A program made the position numbers and the translations under genes. A stretch of DNA of 40,714 nt from Terriglobales bacterium (GTDB lineage Bacteria; Acidobacteriota; Terriglobia; Terriglobales; Acidobacteriaceae): positions 1 to 40,714 of the forward strand of contig JANWKU010000034.1 of assembly GCA_025451215.1 (NCBI GenBank), given 5' to 3'. A model generated the notes under the pieces. It did not search any database. It was not told where the DNA came from and was given only the letters and a program-made list of their open reading frames with translations. This document shows, piece after piece, positions 16,797-24,405 of the stretch (within the stretch, counting starts at the first letter, position 1; every line of letters begins with the position of its first letter).

Positions 16797-17765
16797 ATGC
16801 ATAATTCGCGACTGCACACACGGATTTGGTTATTGCTACTTTCTTTGCTCTTCGCTGCAATAGCTGGGGCGCAGACCACTTCGGATCAACCATCGGAGCA
16901 TTCGCCTCAGAGCTCCTCGGGAGGTACTCAGGATCTCCAAAAAGCCACGCAGAATCCGGTCTCCAGTCTTATCAGTGTTCCCGTGCAAAACAACAGCAAC
17001 TTTGGCATCGGGCCTTTCAACCGGACGCAAGACATTCTAAATATCCAGCCGGTAATTCCGCTTAAAGCAAGTAACAGCGTATCTCTGATCATTCGATGGA
17101 TCACCCCAATTATCTGGCAACCAGCTCCTGGTACGGCAAACCTGGAATCGCTTGGCATCGAAGAAGACACCCCGGTATTTTTGTTGGCGCAGAGTGCTCA
17201 GAAAAGCGCTGGAGTTTTCGGTTTTGGTGATATGAATCCTACTTTCTTTCTGTCTCCAGCAAAGCCCGGAAAGATTATCTGGGGTGTCGGACCGGCATTT
17301 GTCATACCCACTGCGACCAGCCGATTTCTCGGTCAAGGAAAATTCAGCGTGGGCCCATCATTCGTTGCGCTGGTTCAACCCGGTCACTGGACGATCGGTG
17401 TTCTCGCTAATAATGTGTGGTCTGTCGCTGGCCCGTCTGATCGCATCGGTGTGAATCAGATGACGCTTCAGTATTTCATCAACTACAACTTGAAGAAAGG
17501 CTGGTTTCTTTCCATGTCGCCTATCGTCACTGCAAATTGGAAAGCCAGCAGCGGCAATATGTGGACGGTGCCGGTCGGCGGTGGCATCGGGCGCATCTTC
17601 AAACTCGGTCTTCAGCCGGTCAACATCTCAGCCCAGTTTTATGAAAATTCAATGCATCCCATGAACGGCTCCCCTTGGGGCATGCGGTTACAGATGGCGT
17701 TTCTTTTTCCCAAGCTGCCACCGGCAATGAAAGAAAAATTGAAAGAATTGGAGCAGAAGAAGTAG
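16797..17765 (+). CDS. Outer-membrane transporter-like protein (often named neuromedin U family)
   Basis: 322 residues. Signal peptide LHTRIWLLLLSLLFAAIAGA, cleavage before QTT. Landmarks of this bacterial family are present: NPVSSLISVPVQNN, FGFGDMNPTFFLSP, WGVGPAFVIPTAT, GKFSVGPSFVALVQPGHWTIGVLANNVWSV, NQMTLQYFINYNLKKGW. Databases often carry the misleading vertebrate name neuromedin U; the fold is a predicted outer-membrane barrel. I start at ATG 16797 with AGGAGAGAGAG upstream. The C-terminus EKLKELEQKK is charged, unlike a classic barrel end. A decayed piece of a close relative is readable at 32795-32856. Confidence 0.8.
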   Translation: MHNSRLHTRIWLLLLSLLFAAIAGAQTTSDQPSEHSPQSSSGGTQDLQKATQNPVSSLISVPVQNNSNFGIGPFNRTQDILNIQPVIPLKASNSVSLIIRWITPIIWQPAPGTANLESLGIEEDTPVFLLAQSAQKSAGVFGFGDMNPTFFLSPAKPGKIIWGVGPAFVIPTATSRFLGQGKFSVGPSFVALVQPGHWTIGVLANNVWSVAGPSDRIGVNQMTLQYFINYNLKKGWFLSMSPIVTANWKASSGNMWTVPVGGGIGRIFKLGLQPVNISAQFYENSMHPMNGSPWGMRLQMAFLFPKLPPAMKEKLKELEQKK

Positions 17766-17927
17766 GGAACTCGCATCAGATGCTGCGTCTCACGTGGCTA
17801 CACCATCAAGGCAAACGCACGACGGCGAATGGCGGGGGCCGCGTAAACATCGTGCGATACTGCAATCCAGCGCGAAGCGCAGAACGCGGCATCTGTAGCT
17901 TTGCCGCACACTGCAGAAAGTTTCCCC

Positions 17928-19673
17928 ATGCGTGCGGAATTTAGCATTACCTTATCTGCTCGTTCTGCAGCCGTCCGCATAGCGCTGTTGTATTTCGCAG
18001 GTTCAGCGGCCTGGGTAGTGCTCTCCGACTCCATTTTGCACGGAGTAATCCGCGGCGCTCCTCCTGTCCTATGGCAGCTCGAGACCGTGAAGGGTCTGAT
18101 TTTTGTTTTTGTATCCGCGGGTATTGTGGGCGCAGCCGTATATCGTTGCCAGCGGCAGCAGGAAAAAGCACGCCTGGTCACGGAATCGAAGCTCAGGAAG
18201 CTGCGTGAGTCTGGACTCATAGGCATTTTCGGCTACGATGAAACCGGAACCGTAAAGCAAGCCAACGACGCTTTCCTGCGAATTATTGGATATACCAAAG
18301 AAGAACTTTGTAAAGATGAAATCGTACTGGCACAGTTGACTCCTGTTGAATACGTTCACCGCAACGCGGTGGCGGACCGGAAAATTGCCACGCGTGGGTT
18401 CTCACCCATTTACGAGCAGGAGTTGTTGCGAAAGGACGGCGCTCGCATTCCCGTTATCGGAGGACGTGCCTCGGCAGATTCCAAAGGAGACTACGGGATC
18501 GGTTACATGCTCGATATCTCCGGATTGAAGAAAGCGGAGGAGGAAAAGGACGCTTTACATGCGCAACTTCTGCAATCGGAAAAACTGAATGCAGTAGGCC
18601 AACTCGCGGCGGGCGTTGCACACGATTTCAACAACCTGCTCAACATTATTATCGGGTATTGCAGCCTCGCTCAAACAACCGCTGAAAGCCCGGCTGCGGT
18701 GCGAAACAATACCGACCATGCAATCAAGGCTGCCACGGACGCCACGGTACTGATCCGGCAACTTCTTGCTTTTGGAAGAAAGCAAAATTTTCACAACAGC
18801 ACATTAGAGCTTAACGCGCTCATTGAAGGCCACTGCCAAATGCTGCAAAGGCTCGTGGGCGAACAGATCATGATTTGCTTTTCACCCGGGCCACCTGCCT
18901 GGATTGCTGGCGACGGAATCCAGCTCCAGCAAGTCCTGATGAATCTTGTCACTAACGCCCGCGATGCCATGGAACACGACGGCACGATTGAAATCAGCAC
19001 GGCCCATCGCACTCTTGGAGCGGAGGTGCAGGATGTGCCTTCCGGAGACTATGTAATGCTGAAGGTAAGCGATACCGGCAAAGGCATGGATGCGGGAGTG
19101 CTCGGCCGGATCTTCGACCCATTTTTTACTACAAAAGAGCCTCACCGCGGAACCGGACTGGGACTTTCGACGACCTATGGAATCATCAAACAGAGCAATG
19201 GCCACATCAGCGTAGACAGCGTCCCCAATCAGGGGACCACTTTTACTATTCTGCTTCCTCTTTTAGAAGAAGCTGCGACACGTCCAAAACTGATCAAAGG
19301 GGTACGTCAACGCACGGTGGTCACGGGCACCATATTGGTTGTTGAGGATTCCATAGAGTTGCAGGAACTTTTTGTCTCTGTGCTGGAACGTGCCGGATTT
19401 CACGTGCTTCGGGCAAGCAGCGGCGTGGAGGCGGTGAATGTAGCCGATCGGTTCGGGGACAAAATTGATCTCGTCATCAGCGATATAGTCATGCCGAGAC
19501 TCAACGGGCCTGAGGCGGTGAATCAGTTAGTTGAAAGGCGCCCGCAGCTGAAAGTGATTTTTGTTAGCGGCTATGCTGATGCCGCGAAGCTAACGTCGCG
19601 TTGGGTAGTTCTGCAAAAGCCAGTCGCGCCCGATGCCTTGATTGAGATGGTCCACCAAACGCTGGCTGCATGA
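17928..19673 (+). CDS. Membrane hybrid histidine kinase (PAS + HisKA + HATPase_c + receiver)
   Basis: About 581 residues. Two transmembrane helices (ALLYFAGSAAWVVLSDSIL and VKGLIFVFVSAGIVGAAVY) enclose a very short periplasmic loop. A PAS domain (about 90-205) starts LIGIFGYDETGTVKQAN. The dimerisation helix has GQLAAGVAHDFNNLL with His232; this NtrB/PAS-kinase type differs from the NarX-type kinases elsewhere in the window. N-box VLMNLVTNARDAM and G-boxes (DTGKGM, GTGLGLSTTYG) follow. A C-terminal receiver has phospho-acceptor Asp519 (LVISDIVMP) and the KP pair. I start at ATG 17928; an earlier TTG at 17901 is possible. It converges with a stand-alone receiver gene ending at 20043, a plausible phosphorelay partner. 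Confidence 0.9.
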   Translation: MRAEFSITLSARSAAVRIALLYFAGSAAWVVLSDSILHGVIRGAPPVLWQLETVKGLIFVFVSAGIVGAAVYRCQRQQEKARLVTESKLRKLRESGLIGIFGYDETGTVKQANDAFLRIIGYTKEELCKDEIVLAQLTPVEYVHRNAVADRKIATRGFSPIYEQELLRKDGARIPVIGGRASADSKGDYGIGYMLDISGLKKAEEEKDALHAQLLQSEKLNAVGQLAAGVAHDFNNLLNIIIGYCSLAQTTAESPAAVRNNTDHAIKAATDATVLIRQLLAFGRKQNFHNSTLELNALIEGHCQMLQRLVGEQIMICFSPGPPAWIAGDGIQLQQVLMNLVTNARDAMEHDGTIEISTAHRTLGAEVQDVPSGDYVMLKVSDTGKGMDAGVLGRIFDPFFTTKEPHRGTGLGLSTTYGIIKQSNGHISVDSVPNQGTTFTILLPLLEEAATRPKLIKGVRQRTVVTGTILVVEDSIELQELFVSVLERAGFHVLRASSGVEAVNVADRFGDKIDLVISDIVMPRLNGPEAVNQLVERRPQLKVIFVSGYADAAKLTSRWVVLQKPVAPDALIEMVHQTLAA

Positions 19674-19689
19674 TGGCGTGATAGTTAGC

Positions 19690-19848
19690 GCTGACCTCGA
19701 GAAATAATGCCCTCAGCGCACGAACCGCTCAGCGTACTAGCAGAACGATCGCGATCAACGTAGCGTCTGCAGTGGAAGCAGCCGAGTAGGGATGACTCGC
19801 GAACCACGTCAGGAAGATTGCGACCGCATCTTCTCCCTGGAATGACCC
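19690..19848 (-). pseudogene. Decayed C-terminal piece of a DUF4126-like membrane protein
   Basis: On the minus strand 19848-19690 reads GEDAVAIFLTWFASHPYSAA, then a hydrophobic stretch LIAIVLLVR, an in-frame TGA, then AVRALRALFLEV. The order TWFA-HP-hydrophobic helix-R-W-RALR-LF is typical of the end of DUF4126 proteins, and the TGA stands where Trp (TGG) is expected. There is no start codon. The family assignment is from memory of the pattern, so moderate. Confidence 0.45.
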
Positions 19849-19870
19849 TGTTACGCATATTTCTAGTTGC

Positions 19871-19910
19871 AAAAAGGGCCATTGCGTTTGGTCGAAGCCG
19901 CAACGGCCCT
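19871..19910 (-). terminator. Terminator for the stand-alone receiver gene
   Basis: AGGGCCATTGCG (19875-19886) pairs with CGCAACGGCCCT (19899-19910) at 11 of 12 positions, with a 12-base loop. On the minus strand the stem is followed by TTTT. It lies about 130 bases past the receiver stop at 20043. It could also slow transcription from the hybrid kinase on the other strand, but lacks a T-run in that direction. Confidence 0.7.
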
Positions 19911-20042
19911 GTAGAACAGGAGATTCGGAGATCCACTATTTACTGTCGCACTTACAATGTTTTAAACCAATAGCACTCGTGCTAGAACTGGCAAGATTGA
20001 CAGCACGCGAAAACCGCAGACCCTTCAGCACACAGAAAATGG

Positions 20043-20456
20043 TTAGTCAGCCCGGGTGGAACGTCGCGACACAAACGATCCACCGGCCATGACTTCTTCA
20101 ATAGCGGCGAGTAGATCAGACTGCATTCGAGCTTTCAGCACATAACCTCGCGCGCCGGCAGCAAAAGCGGCGGCAATATAGTCTTCGTCCTGGGTCACCG
20201 TCAGGAAAATGATTCGAGCGTTGCAGCCCTTCTTTCTCAATTGCTTGGCCGTTTGAATTCCGTCCATTTGTGGCATGCCAATATCCATCACAATAAGATC
20301 CGGATTCAGCTGGTCAACTGCTAGAAGCACCTGAGTTCCATCCGAGGCTGTTCCAACCACATCGCAGGTTTCACACACAATCCCAAAAACGCAGTTCAAA
20401 ACAGCAGTGTGATCGTCCGCCAGCAACACGCGTGTTTTCTTTCCCTGATTTGACAT
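20043..20456 (-). CDS. Stand-alone receiver (REC-only) response regulator
   Basis: 137 residues from MSNQGKKTRVLLADD. All receiver residues are present: Asp14/Asp15, acceptor Asp58 (LIVMDIGMP), Thr86 and Lys108. The sequence is of the NarL receiver type but stops at FVSRRSTRAD, just where the linker to a helix-turn-helix would begin, so there is no output domain. It is either a naturally stand-alone receiver that relays phosphate or blocks a kinase, or a truncated regulator. The stop is clean and followed by a good terminator, favouring a functional short protein. I chose the ATG at 20456; the longer frame to 20561 adds a non-conserved leader. Confidence 0.85.
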   Translation of the reverse strand: MSNQGKKTRVLLADDHTAVLNCVFGIVCETCDVVGTASDGTQVLLAVDQLNPDLIVMDIGMPQMDGIQTAKQLRKKGCNARIIFLTVTQDEDYIAAAFAAGARGYVLKARMQSDLLAAIEEVMAGGSFVSRRSTRAD

Positions 20457-20896
20457 TGGACTCTCGCCCTGGAATCCCACCGAGTGGGTCGTGCTAAGCG
20501 TTAGTTCGGCTGGAAGCCCCCAATCGAGCCGAGGTGCCTTGCTAAAAACAGGTACGCGCAAAAGAGCCTATGCCGCCGAGACCGATTTGGCAATAAGTAA
20601 AAACACGCGAAGCGATTAGTTGCAAAACTTTTCCACCATCGAATCCGGCTTCCAGCGCGGCAATTGGGGCTTGGCATGATTGCCAGCTCTTCAAGAAACA
20701 TGTCCTAAAGGCATAGCTCGGGAGTGGCACTTGGCTTGAAGGTGAGAAACAAAAACACCGTAATGTCGATTGCGTCGGGTTGGTTCTGAACGGGTTCTGG
20801 CAGATTTACCAGTGGGCGGTCTTACAGAGTAGAACTAGAACTTATTACTATGAATGGTATCGGTAGTCTGATTCTGCCGTACTTTTAGCCTTACAA
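20457..20896. other. Divergent intergenic region
   Basis: About 440 bases between the receiver gene and DUF1622. At 20725-20740 lies TGGCAC-TTGGC-TTGAA, which resembles a sigma-54 promoter but lacks the required GC at -12. No gene remnant or RNA gene seen. Confidence 0.35.
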
Positions 20897-21283
20897 ATGG
20901 AGGAAATATTCAAGTCCATTGCCGGCAGCGTGGCGCTTACCATTGAAGGTGCGGCGACGCTACTTATCGGGTATGGCGCGGCAGAGGCGTTATACGGAGC
21001 GTTCTTCTCAACAATACGCGGAGATTCTATACGCAGTCAGAGAAAACAAATTTGGATGCGGTTCGGAGTCTGGCTGCTTCTTGGGCTGGAATTTGAATTG
21101 GCAGCTGACATTATACGTACGGCCAGTTCACCAACGTGGAGTGATATTGGGCAACTCGGCGCGATTGGTTTCATTCGCACGTTCCTGAACTATTTCCTCG
21201 AGCGCGACCTGGAACAATATGAGGAAAAGCCGCGCCGCGAAGGCTTTTCCGAGAAATCACGTCCAGGTGCACGAGCAGCATAA
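20897..21283 (+). CDS. DUF1622-family inner-membrane protein
   Basis: 128 residues. Three hydrophobic segments: VALTIEGAATLLIGYGAAEALY, FGVWLLLGLEFELAADIIRTA and IGQLGAIGFIRTFLNYFLERDL. The stretch GLEFELAADIIRTASSPTW...IGQLGAIGFIRTFLNYFLE is the diagnostic core of the family. DUF1622 proteins are small inner-membrane proteins of unknown role. The basic, polar C-terminus is probably cytoplasmic. There is no good ribosome site before the ATG at 20897; GGAGGAAATATT lies just inside the frame, so the real start could be slightly downstream at a non-ATG codon. Confidence 0.87.
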   Translation: MEEIFKSIAGSVALTIEGAATLLIGYGAAEALYGAFFSTIRGDSIRSQRKQIWMRFGVWLLLGLEFELAADIIRTASSPTWSDIGQLGAIGFIRTFLNYFLERDLEQYEEKPRREGFSEKSRPGARAA

Positions 21284-21310
21284 AAGAAATGACGAATGAT
21301 TCTGAGGCAT

Positions 21311-21556
21311 TCAGATGGCAGCCACAGTAAAGCGGACCGATTCTCCTTGAGCCTGGCGCAGAATGATCTTCATCGCCTCGTTCTTGCTAAGTACGATCGG
21401 TTGTTTTGTTAGAAAGTATTTACTAACACAACGTTTATAAGTTTGTTCAGCGGCAGGTGTTCCTGGTTGCTCACCAGTTACCTCCAGAACAGCGCGTTCA
21501 TCGGCATGTTCCGAAGTGCAGCTTAGGTGCGAGCCCCACGCAATTCTACTGTCAGA
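21311..21556 (-). pseudogene. Protein-like open frame without a start codon
   Basis: On the minus strand from 21556 to a TGA at 21311-21313 there are about 81 open codons. The product includes SEHADERAVLEVTGEQPG, AAEQTYKRCVSKYF, TKQPIVLSKNEAM and KIILRQAQGESVRF. Composition and codon use look like a real protein, but no ATG, GTG or TTG lies near the front. In the adjacent frame upstream reads LCLDLTVELRGAR before a stop, which could be its frameshifted beginning. No family recognised. The surrounding 21284-21785 region is otherwise empty apart from the regulator's promoter. Confidence 0.3.
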
Positions 21557-21785
21557 TCAAGACAGAGAGTGGAAACAGCTCTAACAAAGTTGGGCGTGCT
21601 CAAAGTAGTTGAATCCTGGCCTGGAAGTTCATTAGCAATATTGACTGAAAGTAAAGATTCGTGTTCACTGTGTCATCGGTGTTTCTCGGACCGTAAAAGT
21701 AGCCAGTCGTCCACTTCCGGTAAACCTGCTGTCATTTGATACAGATATGCATTTGCGCCGTAAATTCCTTTGCAGGAGGTAGTGG

Positions 21786-22424
21786 ATGGGGAAGCCTCGA
21801 GTGCTTATCGCTGACGATCACATTCTCGTTTCGGAAGCGTTCAAGAGATTGCTGGAACCCGAGTTCGAAGTGGCGACGGTTGCCGATGGACGGGCCCTTC
21901 TGCACAAGGCCCCTGAACTTAGACCCGACGTGGTTGTTCTCGATTTGGGACTTCCTTTGCTTAACGGGATGGATGCGGGAAGGCAGTTGAAGCGGATGCT
22001 GCCAAAAACGAAGATCATTGTGCTCACTATGAGCGAAGATTCCGATCTGGCGTCGGTTGCGTTGCGTGACTGGGCATCCGGCTATCTGCTGAAAACATCT
22101 GCCGGTGGGGAGCTGGTACAAGCCGTGCGGGAGGTGCTGAAAGGAAAATCCTACGTGACCCCGTATATTGCCCAGCGGCTCCTGGATCAGTTTGTCCGTG
22201 ATCCTCGCACTGACCGGATGAAGCACCTTACGCCGCGGCAGCGCGAAGTGTTGCAATTGCTGGCTGAAGGCCGCCCCATGAAGGAAGTTGCAGCCGTGCT
22301 GCACATAACCACCCGCACCGTCGCATTTCACAAATACCGGATCATGGAAGAATTCAGTTTGAAAAATAATTCTGATCTGGTTCGGTTTGCGATGAAGGAA
22401 CATCTTCTTGCGCCGCCGGCATGA
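21786..22424 (+). CDS. NarL/FixJ-family response regulator
   Basis: 212 residues. Receiver domain with Asp10/Asp11, acceptor Asp53 (VVVLDLGLP), Thr81 and Lys103. LuxR-type helix-turn-helix in the last 65 residues (LTPRQREVLQLLAEGRPMKEVA, TTRTVAFHKYRIMEE). Strong ribosome site AGGAGG before the ATG. No intact kinase follows; instead 22470-22770 holds a decayed NarX-type kinase ATPase domain, so this regulator may once have had a neighbour kinase. It may now take phosphate from the kinases at 17928 or 28194. Confidence 0.93.
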   Translation: MGKPRVLIADDHILVSEAFKRLLEPEFEVATVADGRALLHKAPELRPDVVVLDLGLPLLNGMDAGRQLKRMLPKTKIIVLTMSEDSDLASVALRDWASGYLLKTSAGGELVQAVREVLKGKSYVTPYIAQRLLDQFVRDPRTDRMKHLTPRQREVLQLLAEGRPMKEVAAVLHITTRTVAFHKYRIMEEFSLKNNSDLVRFAMKEHLLAPPA

Positions 22425-22469
22425 TTTCCAGGACCGAAGTGCTCTAAACGACGACCGTCAGTAGGTTTC

Positions 22470-22770
22470 CCCGCAGAAAAAGTCCGGCTTTATCCGTCAT
22501 TGAGGAGGCGCGTAATGCGCAATTCTCGTTTTCGCAATGCGATGGAGGTACTGCCATGTGCGTCACTTTGAGGTTCAGCTCAGGGCGCTCCGGACGGTGT
22601 AGACCTCATTTTGCGAGGTCAAGGAATCGGATTTGATTTGGAAGCCGCTGCGAGGGGCACAGGTTTGGGTCTGACGAGCACGAGAGAGCGGTTGAAGCTG
22701 ATATCTGAAGAGCTCTTGATTCGGTCAGCCCTACCCCAAGGGGTAAGAATTCGCGCTCATGCGCCGTTGC
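22470..22770 (+). pseudogene. Decayed NarX-type histidine kinase ATPase domain
   Basis: Readable in pieces on the plus strand. Around 22475-22545 traces of the N-box appear (VIEEA-RNA, RNAM). At 22555-22584 HVRHFEVQLR is open; then, one G short (GGG where GGGG would keep frame), the reading continues in another frame as GAPDGVDLILRGQGIGFD, GTGLGLTSTRERLKLI and GVRIRAHAPL to about 22770. These match the G1 and G2 boxes and last strand of HATPase_c as in the kinase at 40337. The dimerisation domain and start are missing. It lies antisense to the tail of the DUF1232 gene. Confidence 0.65.
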
Positions 22771-23187
22771 TTGCGGTTGAGGATCAGTTACCCGTGGCTT
22801 GCAAATCGGAAGAAGGCGCTGATGCCATGCTGTACGAATGGTCTTGTCAATTTTATGGAGTTGCTCCCCGCCGATTTTGTTCATGGCCCTCGCCTCACAT
22901 TGCGCCATAACGTCCGGCGGAGTGATTTTGCGGACCAGCTTCATCGCAACATATAAGACACACAGGTCATCTAATTGGCCGATGACAGGGATGAACGTTG
23001 GTATGAGCTGGATTGGGCTGAAAATGTATCCGATTCCGACGCTGGCTGCTAACTTCGCGCGCCAGGGCACGAGAGGGTGGCGAAGCGCAATGGATAGGGT
23101 GTGTGCCTGATAGACAATCGCTTGCAGATCCCGCTTCCAGTTTGCAAATTGACGGTATATCCATCCCCACTGGGAATACTGACTCAT
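22606..23187 (-). CDS. DUF1232 (YkvA-like) membrane protein with a foreign C-terminal tail
   Basis: About 193 residues from MSQYSQWGWIYRQF. The DUF1232 core is plain: HPLVPWRAKLAASVGIGYIFSPIQLIPTFIPVIGQLDDLCVLYVAMKLV, two helices with the SPIQLIP and G-x-LDD motifs. The family is predicted to be membrane-bound; function unknown. After about residue 115 the sequence (CKPRVTDPQPQATAHERE...) is low in structure and is the reverse complement of the decayed kinase domain at 22470-22770. It seems the original stop was lost and the frame now reads through debris. Start choice is uncertain: ATG 23187 or TTG 23235, neither with a strong ribosome site. Confidence 0.72.
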   Translation of the reverse strand: MSQYSQWGWIYRQFANWKRDLQAIVYQAHTLSIALRHPLVPWRAKLAASVGIGYIFSPIQLIPTFIPVIGQLDDLCVLYVAMKLVRKITPPDVMAQCEARAMNKIGGEQLHKIDKTIRTAWHQRLLPICKPRVTDPQPQATAHEREFLPLGVGLTESRALQISASTALSCSSDPNLCPSQRLPNQIRFLDLAK

Positions 23188-23247
23188 AACATTCCAACCA
23201 GGCGTGGAGCGCCAAGTGTTTTCAATGACATTCAATTCGCGGTGTGT

Positions 23248-23544
23248 TCACCGCCAATAACCGGTGCGAAATACCCATCCGTTTCCGCGGTGCACCCATA
23301 CAGGCGCAACCCAAACTGCTCCGACCCTCGGGGGACGTCCCCAACGTCCGGCTACCCACACGTATCTTTTTCCGTCCCAGCGTTGGTAGCCTTCAATCCA
23401 AACGTATCCGCGCTGAGGCGCCCTTCCGACCACACCAATATGGACCGGGGCCGGGGGCGCGATTCGAACAATAGTTTGTGCAAGCGTTATCCAGGAGCTG
23501 ATGGCAAGCGAAATGAATGCGACGTATTTAACAATGAGCTTCAT
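23248..23544 (-). CDS. YXWGXW repeat-containing secreted protein
   Basis: 98 residues. Signal peptide MKLIVKYVAFISLAISSWITLA, cleavage before QTIVRI. The mature part is a string of tryptophan/tyrosine repeats: GYVWIEGYQRW, RYVWVAGRW, AVWVAPVWV, NGWVFRTGYW. This repeat family occurs in small exported proteins of soil and plant-associated bacteria; function is unknown but the basic, aromatic surface suggests binding to the cell wall or outer surface. AAGGGATGATAA precedes the ATG. It lies between DUF1232 and the broken sulfatase on the same strand. Confidence 0.85.
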   Translation of the reverse strand: MKLIVKYVAFISLAISSWITLAQTIVRIAPPAPVHIGVVGRAPQRGYVWIEGYQRWDGKRYVWVAGRWGRPPRVGAVWVAPVWVHRGNGWVFRTGYWR

Positions 23545-23643
23545 TTATCATCCCTTCAGCAGGATAACGAGCAGATGATCGCGGCGTAGCTGGCAAGAAT
23601 TACAGATGCAAGACGCGGCCATTACCTGGCCTATTTTATTTTT

Positions 23644-24405
23644 TCAGGCGGCCTTCTGCCGTTCACTCGGTTTCTTGATCGTAGCTGCTTCAGATTTCAG
23701 GTCGATTTGCACTTTCTCGATCTTGCCTGCAAACGCAAAGGGCATCTCGTAGGTGAAGTCAATGGGCGAGCCGATATCCATGCCAATGTCTAAGCCCTCG
23801 CCAAGCCCCAACTGAATAGGTGCGGTCCGCTCCAAGCGGCCTTCGGCGATTTTCTTGCCATTGGCGCTCATCGCGATCTTGCCCCCTTTGCCCATCCCGC
23901 CGCCATCGTAAGCAAAGTCCACGATGATTGTTGTCTTTCCTTTAGGAAGTGGCTCTTTTGCCGTAAATGTCGGTCGATCAATCGAGAGATAGTTGTAAAC
24001 GAAAGTCGGTCTGCCATCGCGGAGGTAGAGCCCGTAGCCGCCTTCCAAACCTCCATGTGTGACGATCATGCCGTTTGTTTTCTCGTCGGACAGTTTGATA
24101 TCGGCAGTGATCGTCCAAGATTTATTACACATGGGTGGCGAGGCAGCGTCAGGAAGGCCGATGGTGCCGGGATAGTAGGTCATGCTGGTTCGTCCGGCGG
24201 TCAAGCTGGGACGGCCCATCAGCTCTGAGTTCAGGCGAATGACCCCACGCCAATCCAGAGGAAGCACGTTGTACTTCGCTGCCTCTACCCACCACATATC
24301 TTGGAGCTGTCGCAGCTTTTCAGGATATTGCTGTGCCAGGTCGTTGGCTTGCGAGAAATCCTCCTGGATGTTGTAAAGCTCCCACGGCGCATTGTCCGGG
24401 CCCAT
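23644..24405 (-). CDS. Arylsulfatase, C-terminal part (separated by frameshift)
   Basis: 253 codons, opening at DNAPWELYNIQEDFSQANDLA, which is the standard continuation after WDPNRGEW in large arylsulfatases. It includes the end of the sulfatase domain (PEKLRQLQDMWWVEAAKYNVLPLD) and then a C-terminal lectin-like beta domain (NKSWTITADIKL, GGYGLYLRDGRPTFVYNYL, GKTTIIVDFAYDGGG, IEKVQIDL) found in the roughly 785-residue sulfatase subfamily. It has no ribosome site and no independent start; the ATG at 24405 lies inside a conserved motif by chance. It should be read with 24285-26003 as one gene. Confidence 0.8.
   Translation of the reverse strand: MGPDNAPWELYNIQEDFSQANDLAQQYPEKLRQLQDMWWVEAAKYNVLPLDWRGVIRLNSELMGRPSLTAGRTSMTYYPGTIGLPDAASPPMCNKSWTITADIKLSDEKTNGMIVTHGGLEGGYGLYLRDGRPTFVYNYLSIDRPTFTAKEPLPKGKTTIIVDFAYDGGGMGKGGKIAMSANGKKIAEGRLERTAPIQLGLGEGLDIGMDIGSPIDFTYEMPFAFAGKIEKVQIDLKSEAATIKKPSERQKAA

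Noticed and set aside
20725-20740. Sigma-54-like promoter TGGCAC-N5-TTGAA
   Set aside because: The essential GC at -12 is replaced by GA and it lies about 160 bases from the DUF1622 start.
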